From an uncultured Rhizobiaceae group bacterium (GTDB taxonomy: Bacteria; Pseudomonadota; Alphaproteobacteria; Rhizobiales; Rhizobiaceae), in NCBI GenBank assembly GCA_937944075.1, contig CALDZZ010000012.1, positions 1-27,223 on the forward strand: DNA of 27,223 bases, given 5' to 3'. How positions within the stretch are numbered: position 1 is the first letter of the stretch; the number at the start of each line of letters is the position of its first letter. Of the stretch, positions 1 to 8,326 are shown piece after piece. The translations under genes were made by a program, and so were the position numbers. Under the pieces are notes generated by a model, which was not told where the DNA came from, did no database searches, and saw only the letters and a list, made by a program, of their open reading frames with translations.

Positions 1-2
1 TA

Positions 3-350
3 ACATCCCTTGAAGTGCCCCTGACCTGCGCCCGGTCCGTACTGTATGGAAAAGCGGATATGGTACCCTTATCCAAGCCGGTGGCGGAAGTCTGCGCTCT
101 TGCCAAAAAGGACCTTCAACCCGGGGATAGGCTTGATGCAATCGGGCTCTACACTTACCGGGCGTGGGCGATGCCGCGTGATGAAGCCCAACGCGCAAAT
201 GCCATTCCCTGCGGATTACTGGATAACGGAACAGTCAGTAAGGCAATCAAAAAGGGCGAGCTGATTACATATGAAAATGCCGCTCCGGAAGAAGGTTCCA
301 AAATCGCGGAACTTCGCGCCAAACAGGATGCCATGGTGGCATCCCTCTAA
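3..350 (+). CDS. SAF-domain homoserine dehydrogenase-like protein, C-terminal part (cut by window edge)
   Basis: The reading frame is open from the first complete codon (base 3) to TAA at 348-350, so only about the last 115 residues are present. The segment RSVLYGKADMVPLSKPVAEV, then AKKDLQPGDRLDAIGLYT, and a later stretch ending AIKKGELITYENA resemble the C-terminal SAF-type region of predicted homoserine-dehydrogenase-like NAD(P) oxidoreductases (COG4091 type). In that family the Rossmann domain precedes this part and would lie to the left of the window. The function is not well established for the family. It is followed after 3 bases by the MoeB/ThiF-like gene, so the two are probably cotranscribed. 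The family call rests on recognising the C-terminal pattern only, and a general SAF-domain protein remains possible. Confidence 0.6.
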   Translation, partial: TSLEVPLTCARSVLYGKADMVPLSKPVAEVCALAKKDLQPGDRLDAIGLYTYRAWAMPRDEAQRANAIPCGLLDNGTVSKAIKKGELITYENAAPEEGSKIAELRAKQDAMVASL

Positions 351-353
351 GCC

Positions 354-1115
354 ATGCAACTCACACCTGAAGAACTGGAACGCTACGCCCGCCATATTGT
401 CCTTGCAGATATTGGCGGTGCAGGACAGCAAAAACTGAAGGCAGCAAAAGTGCTTGTTATTGGTGCCGGAGGGCTGGGCTCTCCGGTTTTGCAATATCTT
501 GCTGCAGCAGGCGTTGGCACGCTGGGTGTTGTAGACAACGATACGGTTTCACTTTCCAACCTGCAACGACAGACCATCCACAAAAGCAATGATGCCGGAA
601 AACCAAAGGTTGAAAGTGCAACAGCCTTTGTGGAAGCATTAAACCCTCACGTGCGCGTTGAATCACACGCGTGTCGACTGAATGGTGAAAACGGTGATGC
701 ACTCATCCGCTCATATGACATTGTGGCTGATGGCAGTGATAATTTTGATACCCGATATTTAAGTGCTGATCTTTGCGAAAAACATGAAAAGATTTTGGTT
801 ACGGCTGCGGTTGGTCAATTTGATGCTTCCATCACGACTGTAAAGCCGCACCAAAAGGATGCCTCCGGAAATCCTTACCCGCGCTACCGGGACATATTCC
901 CCAAACAACCGCCTGAGGGATTATTGCCAACCTGCGAGGAGGCCGGAATCCTTGGTGCGCTTACAGGTGTAATCGGCGCCATGCAAGCACTGGAAGTTAT
1001 CAAGGAAATTACCGGAACTGGTGAAAGCCTGGCAGGACGCCTTCTGCTCTATGATGCAAAATATGCTCGCTTTCAGGAAATATCATATCAGGCAAGCCAA
1101 AAGTCGACGCCCTGA
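354..1115 (+). CDS. moeB: HesA/MoeB/ThiF family adenylyltransferase (zinc-less type)
   Basis: This is an E1-like enzyme that activates the C-terminal glycine of a small ubiquitin-fold sulfur carrier (MoaD or ThiS) with ATP, for molybdopterin or thiamine synthesis in the cytoplasm. At 253 residues it has the usual MoeB/ThiF length. Visible signatures are the N-terminal RYARHIVL segment, the nucleotide loop GAGGLG (37-42), the DNDTVSLSNLQRQ block (61-73), DGSDNFDTR (126-134) and the candidate catalytic cysteine Cys194 in TCEEAGILG. E. coli MoeB carries two CxxC zinc pairs; here the first position reads PYPRYRDIF and the C-terminus has no cysteine pair, so zinc binding looks lost. The gene starts 3 bases after the preceding stop without a clear Shine-Dalgarno, which suggests translational coupling. 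It converges with the iron permease gene, with 5 bases between stops. MoeB versus ThiF cannot be decided from sequence alone. A molybdenum cofactor role would suit a nitrate-assimilating cell. Confidence 0.85.
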   Translation: MQLTPEELERYARHIVLADIGGAGQQKLKAAKVLVIGAGGLGSPVLQYLAAAGVGTLGVVDNDTVSLSNLQRQTIHKSNDAGKPKVESATAFVEALNPHVRVESHACRLNGENGDALIRSYDIVADGSDNFDTRYLSADLCEKHEKILVTAAVGQFDASITTVKPHQKDASGNPYPRYRDIFPKQPPEGLLPTCEEAGILGALTGVIGAMQALEVIKEITGTGESLAGRLLLYDAKYARFQEISYQASQKSTP

Positions 1116-1120
1116 TGGAT

Positions 1121-2782
1121 CTAACCTGACTTGTTCCTGCTGAGCAGGACGACGGGCAGTATTCCGATGCATATGATAATCAGACAAGCCAGGGCACCAT
1201 CTTCGACGCGACCTTGCGAGGCAAAGTCATAAACGTTTGTTGCCAGTGTATTCATTCCGAAAGGACGCAAGAGAATAGTGGCAGACAGCTCTTTGACAAC
1301 ATCCACAAATACCAAGAGTGCAGCACTTGCAATTGCAGGTCTCATCATGGGCAAGAGTACCTGCGTCACCACCTTGAAGCGGCTACGTCCCAGACTTCTT
1401 GCAGCCATGTCCAGGTTTGGAGAAATTTTCGACAAGCCGTTTTCAAGACTGCCTTCCGCCATTGCCATGAACCTGACGATATAGGCAAAGATAAGCGCTG
1501 CCCCAGAACCTGTCAGCAAAAGCCCGGTTGAGATGCCAACCGTTTGTCTAAGGATTCCATCCAGGGCATTGTCAAAGGCGGCGAGAGGAATAAACACACC
1601 GATTGCTATCAAGGTGCCGGGAACCGCATAGCCGAGACTGGCAAGCCTGACCATGAGAATGTTCATTCTTCCAGGCTTGGCTCGCAAGGCCAGTGACAAC
1701 AACAGCCCTCCAAGAACTGCCAAAGAAGCGGCAACAAGTCCTAACAGAACGGTCGTGGCAATTGCCTCAAGCAAGGATGGAGACAAAAGCTGGTCGATGT
1801 CCTTGATTGCAAACTCGCTCAATATGAGAACCGGTATTCCAAAGCCAATGAGGACAGGCAGAAAACATGACACAGTAGCCACCAGCGCAGTTGCTCCCTT
1901 TAGTCTTCTGGGATTAAAGCCCTGCTCGGAGCTGGTTCTTGTTTTGTGATATCGTCGTGCACCGCGTGAGAGATTTTCAATAAAGACCAGTATTGCAACG
2001 AGAAGCAGAAGGAAAATTGCTATCTGTGCAGCGCCAGCCAGATCGCTCTGATTAAGCCAAACTGAGAAGACAGAAAATGTCAGTGTTCTGGTTCCAAGAT
2101 ATTCAACTGCACCGATATCATTGATGGTTTCCATCATTGCCAGTGAAACACCCAGAATGATTGCCGGGCGTGCCAACGGCAATGTGATTCGAATGAACAG
2201 TCTTATGTGCCCGGCGCCCAATATTCTTGCTGAATCAGGTATGCTGCTACCCTGCAGCATGAAGAGCGCTCTCACAGAAAGATAAACATAAGGGTAGAGT
2301 ACAATGCCCAGTACAAAGATGGTTCCTGCAAGTGATCGAATATCCGGAAACCAATAATCCCTTGCAGATGTGTAGCCGCCAAGCGTCCGCACCAATTCCT
2401 GCATTGATCCGGTATAGGAAAAAAACTCAACAAACGTATACGCAGAAATATAAGTCGGTACGGCCAAAGGCAACATCAAGGCCCATTTTAGCAGGTGCTT
2501 GAACGGGAAGTCAAAAAAGGTAATCAGCCAGGCTGATAACGTACCGATAAGTGCTGTCATCAGACCAACACCAATCATCAGCACAATGGTTGTCAAACCT
2601 GCTGAAGGCAAGACCGTTGTAGCAATATGCCTGAAACTGTCCAAAGTGCCGCCAAGCGCCAGAACCAGCAAGGTGATTACCGGCAGGCAGAGCAATAATA
2701 CAAAAAGAACAGCACCGGGCATTAAATACCCGGTGCCGAATTTTGCAATTCCAGTTTGTTTAACCGGATTAATCAAAGTCAT
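1121..2782 (-). CDS. fbpB: Ferric iron ABC transporter permease (FbpB/FutB family)
   Basis: This 553-residue inner-membrane protein is the fused double permease of a ferric-iron ABC importer. It has about 12 hydrophobic segments in two homologous halves. Each half has the cytoplasmic EAA-type loop that docks the ATPase: residues 184-207 (DSARILGAGHIRLFIRITLP...) and 459-482 (MAARSLGRSRFKVVTQVLLP...). That duplicated layout and the length are typical of FbpB/SfuB. Its ATG shares one base with the TAA of the binding-protein gene upstream (TAATG), so the pair is translationally coupled. No ATPase gene follows: the next gene is convergent and unrelated. The ATPase must be encoded elsewhere or borrowed. 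Regulation is through the promoter of the upstream gene. Confidence 0.9.
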   Translation of the reverse strand: MTLINPVKQTGIAKFGTGYLMPGAVLFVLLLCLPVITLLVLALGGTLDSFRHIATTVLPSAGLTTIVLMIGVGLMTALIGTLSAWLITFFDFPFKHLLKWALMLPLAVPTYISAYTFVEFFSYTGSMQELVRTLGGYTSARDYWFPDIRSLAGTIFVLGIVLYPYVYLSVRALFMLQGSSIPDSARILGAGHIRLFIRITLPLARPAIILGVSLAMMETINDIGAVEYLGTRTLTFSVFSVWLNQSDLAGAAQIAIFLLLLVAILVFIENLSRGARRYHKTRTSSEQGFNPRRLKGATALVATVSCFLPVLIGFGIPVLILSEFAIKDIDQLLSPSLLEAIATTVLLGLVAASLAVLGGLLLSLALRAKPGRMNILMVRLASLGYAVPGTLIAIGVFIPLAAFDNALDGILRQTVGISTGLLLTGSGAALIFAYIVRFMAMAEGSLENGLSKISPNLDMAARSLGRSRFKVVTQVLLPMMRPAIASAALLVFVDVVKELSATILLRPFGMNTLATNVYDFASQGRVEDGALACLIIICIGILPVVLLSRNKSG

Positions 2783-3822
2783 TAACTGGCGGGGCCTTCA
2801 TCATAACCAACTTTATCAACAAGCTGGGATGCCTTCTTGCGCAATTTGGCAATGGCGTCAAGAGACAGCGTATCCGGCTTGATCTTGCCAAACCCTGCAA
2901 CGGTGGCTGAAGGCTTTGTTCCCTCTTTCAAGGGATATTCATGGACTACTTCAGCATAGAGTTCCTGGGCCTTTCCGCTTGAAAGAAATTCCATCAGTTT
3001 CAAGGCTGCATCCTTGTTGGGTGCATGTTTTGCAAGCGCCATGCCAGACAAGTTGACATGTGTGCCACGCTCCTCAGTATTCGGGAACAGAACCTTCATG
3101 GAATTGGCCCATTCCTTTTGTTCAGGATCTTTTTCGTTGTTTTGCATCAAGCCAACATAATAGGTATTGCCAAGACCCAGATCACATTCACCTGAGAAAA
3201 TGCCTTTTGCCTGTGCGCGGTCATTGCCATTTGGTTTTCGAGCCAGATTGTTCTTTACACCTGTCAGCCAGGTTTCAGTGAACTCTTCACCCTTGTTTGC
3301 TATCATGGATGCAATCAAGGCAATGTTATAGGCATGCTGTCCTGAGCGGGTGCAAATCTTGCCCTTCCATTTCGGGTCAGCCAATTCTTCATAGGTAATG
3401 GTATTCTGTGAAACACGGTCTTTGGAAGCATAGACAACTCGCCCACGCATCGTTAGTCCAAACCAGTTTCCTGAAGGATCGCGAAAGCTTTCTGGAATGT
3501 TTCCATCAATGTTGTCGTTGCTGATTTGCTGGGTAAGACCAGAATTTGTTATTTCAGAAAGCCTGCCAATATCGACGGTCAAAATCACGTCTGCAGGCGA
3601 ATTTTTACCTTCGGCCTTCAGTTTTTCAACCATGCCTTTTTTTAGGAACTGAACTTTTGTCTTGATACCGGTTTCTTTTGTGAAAGCCTCCAATAGCGGG
3701 GCAATCAGGTCTGCCTGGCGGTATGAATATATATTGACCGTCTCGGCAGACAAGGCTGGCGTTGAAATTGAAGTTGCAACGGCAAACAAGGCAGATTTCA
3801 AAACCGGGCTGGATATGGGCAT
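2782..3822 (-). CDS. fbpA: Ferric iron ABC transporter substrate-binding protein (FutA/FbpA family)
   Basis: This is a periplasmic Fe(III)-binding protein of 346 residues. The N-terminus is a Sec signal with likely cleavage after ALSA (about residue 26), and the mature protein begins ETVNIYSYR, the usual start of the FutA/FbpA fold. The adjacent tyrosines Tyr221-Tyr222 in GLGNTYYVGL correspond to the iron-liganding dityrosine of this family, and the N-terminal tyrosines (Tyr32, Tyr34) are candidate further ligands. It is the first gene of a two-gene operon with the permease. The 174-base upstream region carries a candidate RirA operator and a perfect Irr-type palindrome, with rirA as the next gene upstream. 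Iron specificity is supported by both the fold and this regulatory setting. Confidence 0.92.
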   Translation of the reverse strand: MPISSPVLKSALFAVATSISTPALSAETVNIYSYRQADLIAPLLEAFTKETGIKTKVQFLKKGMVEKLKAEGKNSPADVILTVDIGRLSEITNSGLTQQISNDNIDGNIPESFRDPSGNWFGLTMRGRVVYASKDRVSQNTITYEELADPKWKGKICTRSGQHAYNIALIASMIANKGEEFTETWLTGVKNNLARKPNGNDRAQAKGIFSGECDLGLGNTYYVGLMQNNEKDPEQKEWANSMKVLFPNTEERGTHVNLSGMALAKHAPNKDAALKLMEFLSSGKAQELYAEVVHEYPLKEGTKPSATVAGFGKIKPDTLSLDAIAKLRKKASQLVDKVGYDEGPAS

Positions 3823-3840
3823 TCTGGAGTTCCTTCACAT

Positions 3841-3855
3841 TGAATTTCATCATCA
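3841..3855 (-). promoter_or_regulatory. Candidate RirA operator (IRO-like TGA-N9-TCA)
   Basis: TGA at 3841-3843 and TCA at 3853-3855 are separated by 9 bases and flanked by T and A, giving TTGA-N9-TCAA. This matches the core of the iron-responsive operator described for RirA in rhizobia. It lies 19-33 bases upstream of the fbpA start codon and touches the downstream edge of a candidate -10 element, a position suited to repression. The core is short and could arise by chance. The case rests on position and on rirA being the neighbouring gene. Confidence 0.45.
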
Positions 3856-3881
3856 ATTACAGATTGGAAATCCAGTGTCAA
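3854..3881 (-). promoter_or_regulatory. Candidate fbpA promoter
   Basis: On the minus strand TTGACA (complement of 3876-3881) matches the -35 consensus exactly. After a 16-base spacer comes TAATTG (complement of 3854-3859), a weak -10. The -35 match is good and the -10 is poor, so the assignment is tentative. If right, the RirA-like site overlaps the -10 side and the Irr-like site lies upstream of the -35. Confidence 0.35.
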
Positions 3882-3906
3882 TATAAACTTGACTTTTTTT
3901 GTATAG

Positions 3907-3923
3907 TTTAGAATTATTCTAAA
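3907..3923. promoter_or_regulatory. Irr/ICE-type iron control element
   Basis: TTTAGAATTATTCTAAA is a perfect 17-bp inverted repeat with 8-bp arms around a single T. It matches the iron control element bound by Irr, the haem-responsive Fur-family regulator of Hyphomicrobiales and relatives. It lies 84-100 bases upstream of the fbpA start, in the gap between rirA and fbpA. Upstream of the candidate -35 it is better placed for activation under iron limitation than for simple repression. The irr gene itself is not in this window. Confidence 0.7.
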
Positions 3924-3996
3924 AATTCTCTTTGCTACCACTTAGCACCTGGTGCTTTTCAATGTGTCTGACAGATCGAATAACAAGAATTCAAAA

Positions 3997-4449
3997 TCAG
4001 GCTGACGCTTTTTGCAATTCGTCAATACCCAGCAGCTTGTCTATTCTGTGTCGATTGATCGCCAGATCCTCGATTGTGTATTTATCGAGAACAGCAAAAA
4101 ACGCTCCCAATGCCTCTCGCAGAGCCGAATTCAATTCACACGAATCCATCAACGGGCAATCACCATCTTCTCCAAAACATTCGGCCATTTCGAAATTGTC
4201 TTCTGTTACGCGAACAATTTCCGAGAGACGAATTTCAGACGCTTCACGTGAAAGCCTGATGCCACCATTTCGCCCGCGAACCGAATCCACCAATCCATTT
4301 TTGGTAAGGGGTTTGAGAATTTTGAACAAAAACAGTTCTGACAGACCATAAGCCTTGGCAATCTCCGGTATCTGGCTGAGCCTGCCCTGGTTTGCGGCGC
4401 AATACATCATGATCCGTATTGCATAATTGGTCTGTTTCGTGAGGCGCAT
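3997..4449 (-). CDS. rirA: Rrf2-family iron-responsive regulator RirA
   Basis: This 150-residue regulator represses iron-uptake genes when iron is sufficient by sensing through an iron-sulfur cluster. The N-terminal winged-helix segment (MRLTKQTNYAIRIMMYCAAN, then IPEIAKAYGLSELFLFKIL and VRGRNGGIRL) closely follows RirA. Three cysteines, Cys91 (AECF), Cys98 (DCPL) and Cys104 (DSCEL), are the expected cluster ligands. The segment RVTEDNFEMAECF is characteristic of RirA as against IscR or NsrR. A TATAAT-like -10 (complement of 4476-4481) lies about 27-32 bases upstream of the start, without a clear -35. The neighbouring ferric transporter with its IRO-like site is the obvious target. Identification is firm from sequence similarity as I recall the family. 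Confidence 0.9.
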   Translation of the reverse strand: MRLTKQTNYAIRIMMYCAANQGRLSQIPEIAKAYGLSELFLFKILKPLTKNGLVDSVRGRNGGIRLSREASEIRLSEIVRVTEDNFEMAECFGEDGDCPLMDSCELNSALREALGAFFAVLDKYTIEDLAINRHRIDKLLGIDELQKASA

Positions 4450-4584
4450 GATAATTCCTGTCCTGAAAGTAGACTATTATATACAGGATTTATATTGAGG
4501 TCGTCCAGATGTCAGGCATCGTTTTTCATGGTTCCCTACCCAAAGAATAACCCAATGTTGAAACCAAAATATCCATTGGTAACT

Positions 4585-5820
4585 TTAGGTCGTTTTTATG
4601 GTTCCATCGGCAAGCCAGGCATCAAATATTTCCAATACGCGATTGGCAAACATTTCATCATTGATATGGCAGTCCAGCTCCTCGTAAATGACGGGTGCAG
4701 TGAATGCATTGCGCATCTCATCCAGAAATTCATTGAAAGCTTCCGGATCATGGGCATCGCCTCCTTCACGGTCCCATTCCTCGATGCCTTTGTTGGGCAT
4801 TAAAACATGAACCTTCGCCCTGGCAGTTGCCAAACGTTTTGACATTTCCCTTGCAGTGTCTCTGCGCTCCTTGCCGTTCAGACCGGAAGACTTGATCAAC
4901 CGATTATGGGCATGAAATGGTCTGTCCTGATATTGATCAGGAATTTCCTGCCAGCCTGCAAAGTCAATCAAGTCAAGACATCCAGGCGCTACAATTTGTG
5001 GAATGCCTGCATTGCCTGCATTCTCCAACCGGTCGGTACCTGCATTTACAACGGAACCCGCCATTAGATTGCCAAGCTCGGGCAATGCAAAGTCCATCAC
5101 ACAGGCAAAACCGCCTTCCCCTGCAATGTTTTCAAAAGCCATTCCCCCCATACCGGTTGCATGAAATACAGCAACTTCAAATCCCCGCTTTTCCAGTTCG
5201 GGCTTCAGGTACTTTTGATATCTGAGACAAGAGGTGCCCAGCGCTGTCATTCCTACAATTGGCATTTTTCCGTCCGGCATTTCAACGGCTCTTGCCGCCC
5301 CCAAGACAGCGCCTGCTGCCTGACTGAGTGATGATTTGCAAATTGAGTTGAGACCATAAAGCCCACCTGCCCAGAGTATCATCTGAATATCTGAGGAAAG
5401 CCTGTCAGCTGGAATGAGCGGGGAAAAGGCAACCGTGGTAACAATATATTTGGGAACACCCATCGGCAGGCTTTTGCAAACATCCAAGGCAAGGTCTGTA
5501 CCCATGGTACCACCAAGGATTACAACCCCGTCAAACTTGCCAGCTTCATAATTGGCCTTGGCTAGACTGCCGGCTCCCAACGCCATTATCTGCATGGCTG
5601 AGTTTTCATCACCGCTGTCAATCACCTGCTGAATGCTTTTGCCGCCCGCTTTTGCAACATCATGTTTTGAAAAATCTGTTGGGCTGCTCGGGTCACCCAA
5701 AACACTGACGTCCATGGTCAACACACCACCACCCTGATTGCGTATGCAGGTCGTGATATAATTTAACTCATCATCTTTTGTGTCGTAGGTTCCAACTACC
5801 AATATTGTTTTGTCTGCCAT
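4585..5820 (-). CDS. Tm-1-like ATP-binding domain protein (UPF0261 family)
   Basis: This 411-residue protein matches the UPF0261/Tm-1 family, named after the tomato Tm-1 resistance protein and widespread in bacteria without an assigned reaction. Recognisable parts are the start ILVVGTYDTKDDEL, the glycine-rich nucleotide-handling segment around DGVVILGGTMGTDLAL, the GMTALGTSCLRYQKYL segment that opens the second half, and FHATGMGGMAFE. In many genomes the family is paired with a PEP-hydrolase-like TIM-barrel protein; none is present here. It is the last gene of the TTT-ALDH-flavoprotein operon, 27 bases after the flavoprotein, with a GGAG ribosome site upstream of its ATG. Its position suggests a role in handling the product of that pathway, but the sequence gives no substrate. 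No strong terminator follows, only weak stems in 4540-4585. Confidence 0.85.
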   Translation of the reverse strand: MADKTILVVGTYDTKDDELNYITTCIRNQGGGVLTMDVSVLGDPSSPTDFSKHDVAKAGGKSIQQVIDSGDENSAMQIMALGAGSLAKANYEAGKFDGVVILGGTMGTDLALDVCKSLPMGVPKYIVTTVAFSPLIPADRLSSDIQMILWAGGLYGLNSICKSSLSQAAGAVLGAARAVEMPDGKMPIVGMTALGTSCLRYQKYLKPELEKRGFEVAVFHATGMGGMAFENIAGEGGFACVMDFALPELGNLMAGSVVNAGTDRLENAGNAGIPQIVAPGCLDLIDFAGWQEIPDQYQDRPFHAHNRLIKSSGLNGKERRDTAREMSKRLATARAKVHVLMPNKGIEEWDREGGDAHDPEAFNEFLDEMRNAFTAPVIYEELDCHINDEMFANRVLEIFDAWLADGTIKTT

Positions 5821-5847
5821 GGCTTATCTCCATTCCAGGCTTACACA

Positions 5848-8325
5848 TCAACTGCGCATCAACTTGCCTTCATGATCGTAAAACGGTTTTAACTGAACAG
5901 ATAAAGGGAACATGTTTCCTGCAATCTGCACCTCAAAACCACCCTCCTCTATCCATTGTCTTGTGACGCCTTCCTGCCTGTGCAAGCTTGCAAGACCCAC
6001 CATTCGCTCCAGTCTGAACCCATAATCACCAGATGTAACATAGCCAACAATATTACCGTTCTTGAAGATTGGCTCGTTATGGATCAGCCATGGATCGTGC
6101 CTTGGATCCTGTTTATCAATCGCTATTGAAACGGTTTTATAGGAGGTATCGCTACCAGCCTGTTTTTGAGCTTGCAGTCTTTCCTTGCCAAGGAAATCGT
6201 CTTCTTTGCCAAGATCAACTGCAAAACCCAAGCCTGTTTCATACGGTGTATCTTCCTCACCAATATCGTGACCAAAATGTCTAAAGCCTTTTTCCAGGCG
6301 ACAGGCATTCATTGCGAACATGCCCATATGGCGCAAGCCGTGGGCTTTGCCTTCGCGCACAATCGCATCATACACTCCTTGGGAAAACTCGGATGGCAAT
6401 AGAAGTTCGTAACCCAGTTCGCCAAGATACGAGCGTCTGATTGCCCAGACCCGGGCATATTCAAGATCTATTTCCCTGGCTGCACCAAACCCAAAGGCCT
6501 CGTTTGACAAATCGTCATCTGACAGGGCAGACAAGATTGCCCGGGAGTTTGGTCCATGAAGGGTGATTAATCCATACGCAGAAGTTGCATCGAAAATTTC
6601 AAAATTCCAATCTGCATCTGCATGGGTTTTTATCCACGTCTTGTCACGCGTTTGGGAAGGATGGCCAGTGATGACCATAAAGGCATTTTCATGCATGCGG
6701 ATGACCGTGACGTCTGCTTCTATCCCACCGCTTGCGTTTAGGAACTGGGTATAGACAGAGGTGCCGATCGCAACATCCAGTTGGGCACCGCAAACGCGAT
6801 TTAACGCCTTTACTGAATCAGGCCCCTGCACCAGAATTTTGGCATACATGGACTGGTCTATCAGCACACTGGCATCACGGGCAGCCAGACATTCCTCCTT
6901 GACCCTTTCAGACCATGGCTTCCAACCAAGAGCAGGTTCTTTTGGCCATGCTGGATTGTTGGTTTGCGAAGCCACAGCATCAAAATACATTGGCACTTCC
7001 CAACCTATTCGCTCGGCAAAGAGAGCTCCTGCCTGCGCCAATCGATCATGCAAAGGAACCTTTCGAACATTGCGCGTAGTAGAAACTTGTCTGCCCTGCC
7101 AGGAAATTCCGTAATGAAACCCGATTGATTCCGCACTTCTGTCTCGCACATATTTTGTATTGGATTGAAAAGGCTGTGCACGCAGCGAAGACAAGGCTCC
7201 CATCGAGCTTGAGGGAGCGCCATCAATCATCCATTCGGCCATGGTAAGGCCAACACCGCCAGAGTTTAAAATGCCATTCGAATTCATGCCGGCAGCAAGA
7301 TATAATCCGCTGATTTCAGGTGCCGGTCCCAGATAGGGCTTGCCATCGGGGGTGAAACTTTCCGGCCCATTGAAAAACGTCTGTATCCCAAGTTCTGCCA
7401 GTTTGGGCATTCGGGCAAACATGGTCTCCAGCTCCGCCTCAACATGATCCATGTCGAAAGGCAATTCATCGAATTCAAATTCTTTGGGGATTCCTTCCTT
7501 TGCCCATGGCTTCCCCATTTCCTCAAAGGCTCCTATGAGCAACTTGCCAGCGTCTTCTTTCCAATAGGTTCGTTCTTCGACAATGTTCAGGATCGGTTGA
7601 TCTTTTGGCAAATCCGTCATCGGTTCTGTCACAATGTAATAATGCTCTACGGCATGAAGTGGGAGCGTTACGCCATGCGCCTTTGCAAAGAGATGGCTCC
7701 ACATGCCGCCCGCCAATAAAACCTTGTCCGTGGCGATAACCCCATGATTGGTTTCAACACCAGCAACCTTGCCTTGATGGAGAACCAGCTGTTTGACCTC
7801 AACATTTTCAAATGTTGAAGCACCCAGCTTTCTTGCCCCCTTATCAAGGGCGACTGAAACATCCATCGGATTAACCTGACCGTTTGAAGGGACGTAAAAC
7901 CCTGACCGGATATCACTGCTGTCAATCCATGGCCATTTTTCTGCAACTTCATCCTGTGTCAGCAACCGGGTTTCTATGCCCATTCTTGCAGCATGGTCAT
8001 GGCTTCTCAGCAATTGCTCGTGGCGCACATCCCCCAGAGCAATGTTGATGGTTCCGTTCGGCTTGTATCCGGTTGCCTGTCCGGTTTCTTGTTCAAGCTC
8101 TTTGAACAATCTGGCTGTATATTTTCCAAGCTCGGTTTGAGCCGTGCTGTCTCTCAATTGCCCGACAATCCCGGCAGCGTGCCAGGTTGTGCCGCTGGCA
8201 ATCTTCTTGCGCTCAAGCAAAACGGCATGCACCCCACGTTTGGCAAGATGGTATAATGTCGAGACACCAATGATCCCGCCACCAATGATGACAACAGGGG
8301 CTTTTTCGGGCAGCGCAGGGGTCAT
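5848..8325 (-). CDS. GcvT-fused FAD oxidoreductase (dimethylglycine/sarcosine dehydrogenase-like)
   Basis: This is an 825-residue two-part enzyme. Residues about 10-400 form a DAO-type FAD domain with the dinucleotide motif VVIIGGGIIGVSTLYHLAKRG. His49 in SGTTWHAAG corresponds to the histidine that carries covalent FAD in dimethylglycine and sarcosine dehydrogenases. The C-terminal half, from about residue 430, is an aminomethyltransferase (GcvT) domain, including the RRSYLGELGYELLLP and MNACRLEKGFRHFGHDIGEE segments. It would pass the methyl-derived one-carbon unit to tetrahydrofolate. The expected reaction is oxidative demethylation of an N-methylated amino acid, but the exact substrate cannot be read from sequence. 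It starts one base after the ALDH stop (TAA-G-ATG) and is followed by the UPF0261 gene. The length agrees with the full-length fused family and no domain looks broken. Confidence 0.88.
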   Translation of the reverse strand: MTPALPEKAPVVIIGGGIIGVSTLYHLAKRGVHAVLLERKKIASGTTWHAAGIVGQLRDSTAQTELGKYTARLFKELEQETGQATGYKPNGTINIALGDVRHEQLLRSHDHAARMGIETRLLTQDEVAEKWPWIDSSDIRSGFYVPSNGQVNPMDVSVALDKGARKLGASTFENVEVKQLVLHQGKVAGVETNHGVIATDKVLLAGGMWSHLFAKAHGVTLPLHAVEHYYIVTEPMTDLPKDQPILNIVEERTYWKEDAGKLLIGAFEEMGKPWAKEGIPKEFEFDELPFDMDHVEAELETMFARMPKLAELGIQTFFNGPESFTPDGKPYLGPAPEISGLYLAAGMNSNGILNSGGVGLTMAEWMIDGAPSSSMGALSSLRAQPFQSNTKYVRDRSAESIGFHYGISWQGRQVSTTRNVRKVPLHDRLAQAGALFAERIGWEVPMYFDAVASQTNNPAWPKEPALGWKPWSERVKEECLAARDASVLIDQSMYAKILVQGPDSVKALNRVCGAQLDVAIGTSVYTQFLNASGGIEADVTVIRMHENAFMVITGHPSQTRDKTWIKTHADADWNFEIFDATSAYGLITLHGPNSRAILSALSDDDLSNEAFGFGAAREIDLEYARVWAIRRSYLGELGYELLLPSEFSQGVYDAIVREGKAHGLRHMGMFAMNACRLEKGFRHFGHDIGEEDTPYETGLGFAVDLGKEDDFLGKERLQAQKQAGSDTSYKTVSIAIDKQDPRHDPWLIHNEPIFKNGNIVGYVTSGDYGFRLERMVGLASLHRQEGVTRQWIEEGGFEVQIAGNMFPLSVQLKPFYDHEGKLMRS

Positions 8326-8326
8326 C

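Noticed and set aside
3944..3956. AGCACCTGGTGCT palindrome after rirA as a terminator
   Set aside because: The stem would be only about 5 bp with almost no loop, and no U-tract follows on the minus strand. The TTTT run is on the plus side, where no gene ends.
3932..4351. 139-codon plus-strand frame over rirA
   Set aside because: It is a shadow of rirA, with serine/arginine-rich translation and no recognisable domain.
4500..4584. Terminator after the UPF0261 gene
   Set aside because: Possible stems (ACCAA/TTGGT, CCAATG/CATTGG) are short, with large loops and no clear U-tract on the minus strand.
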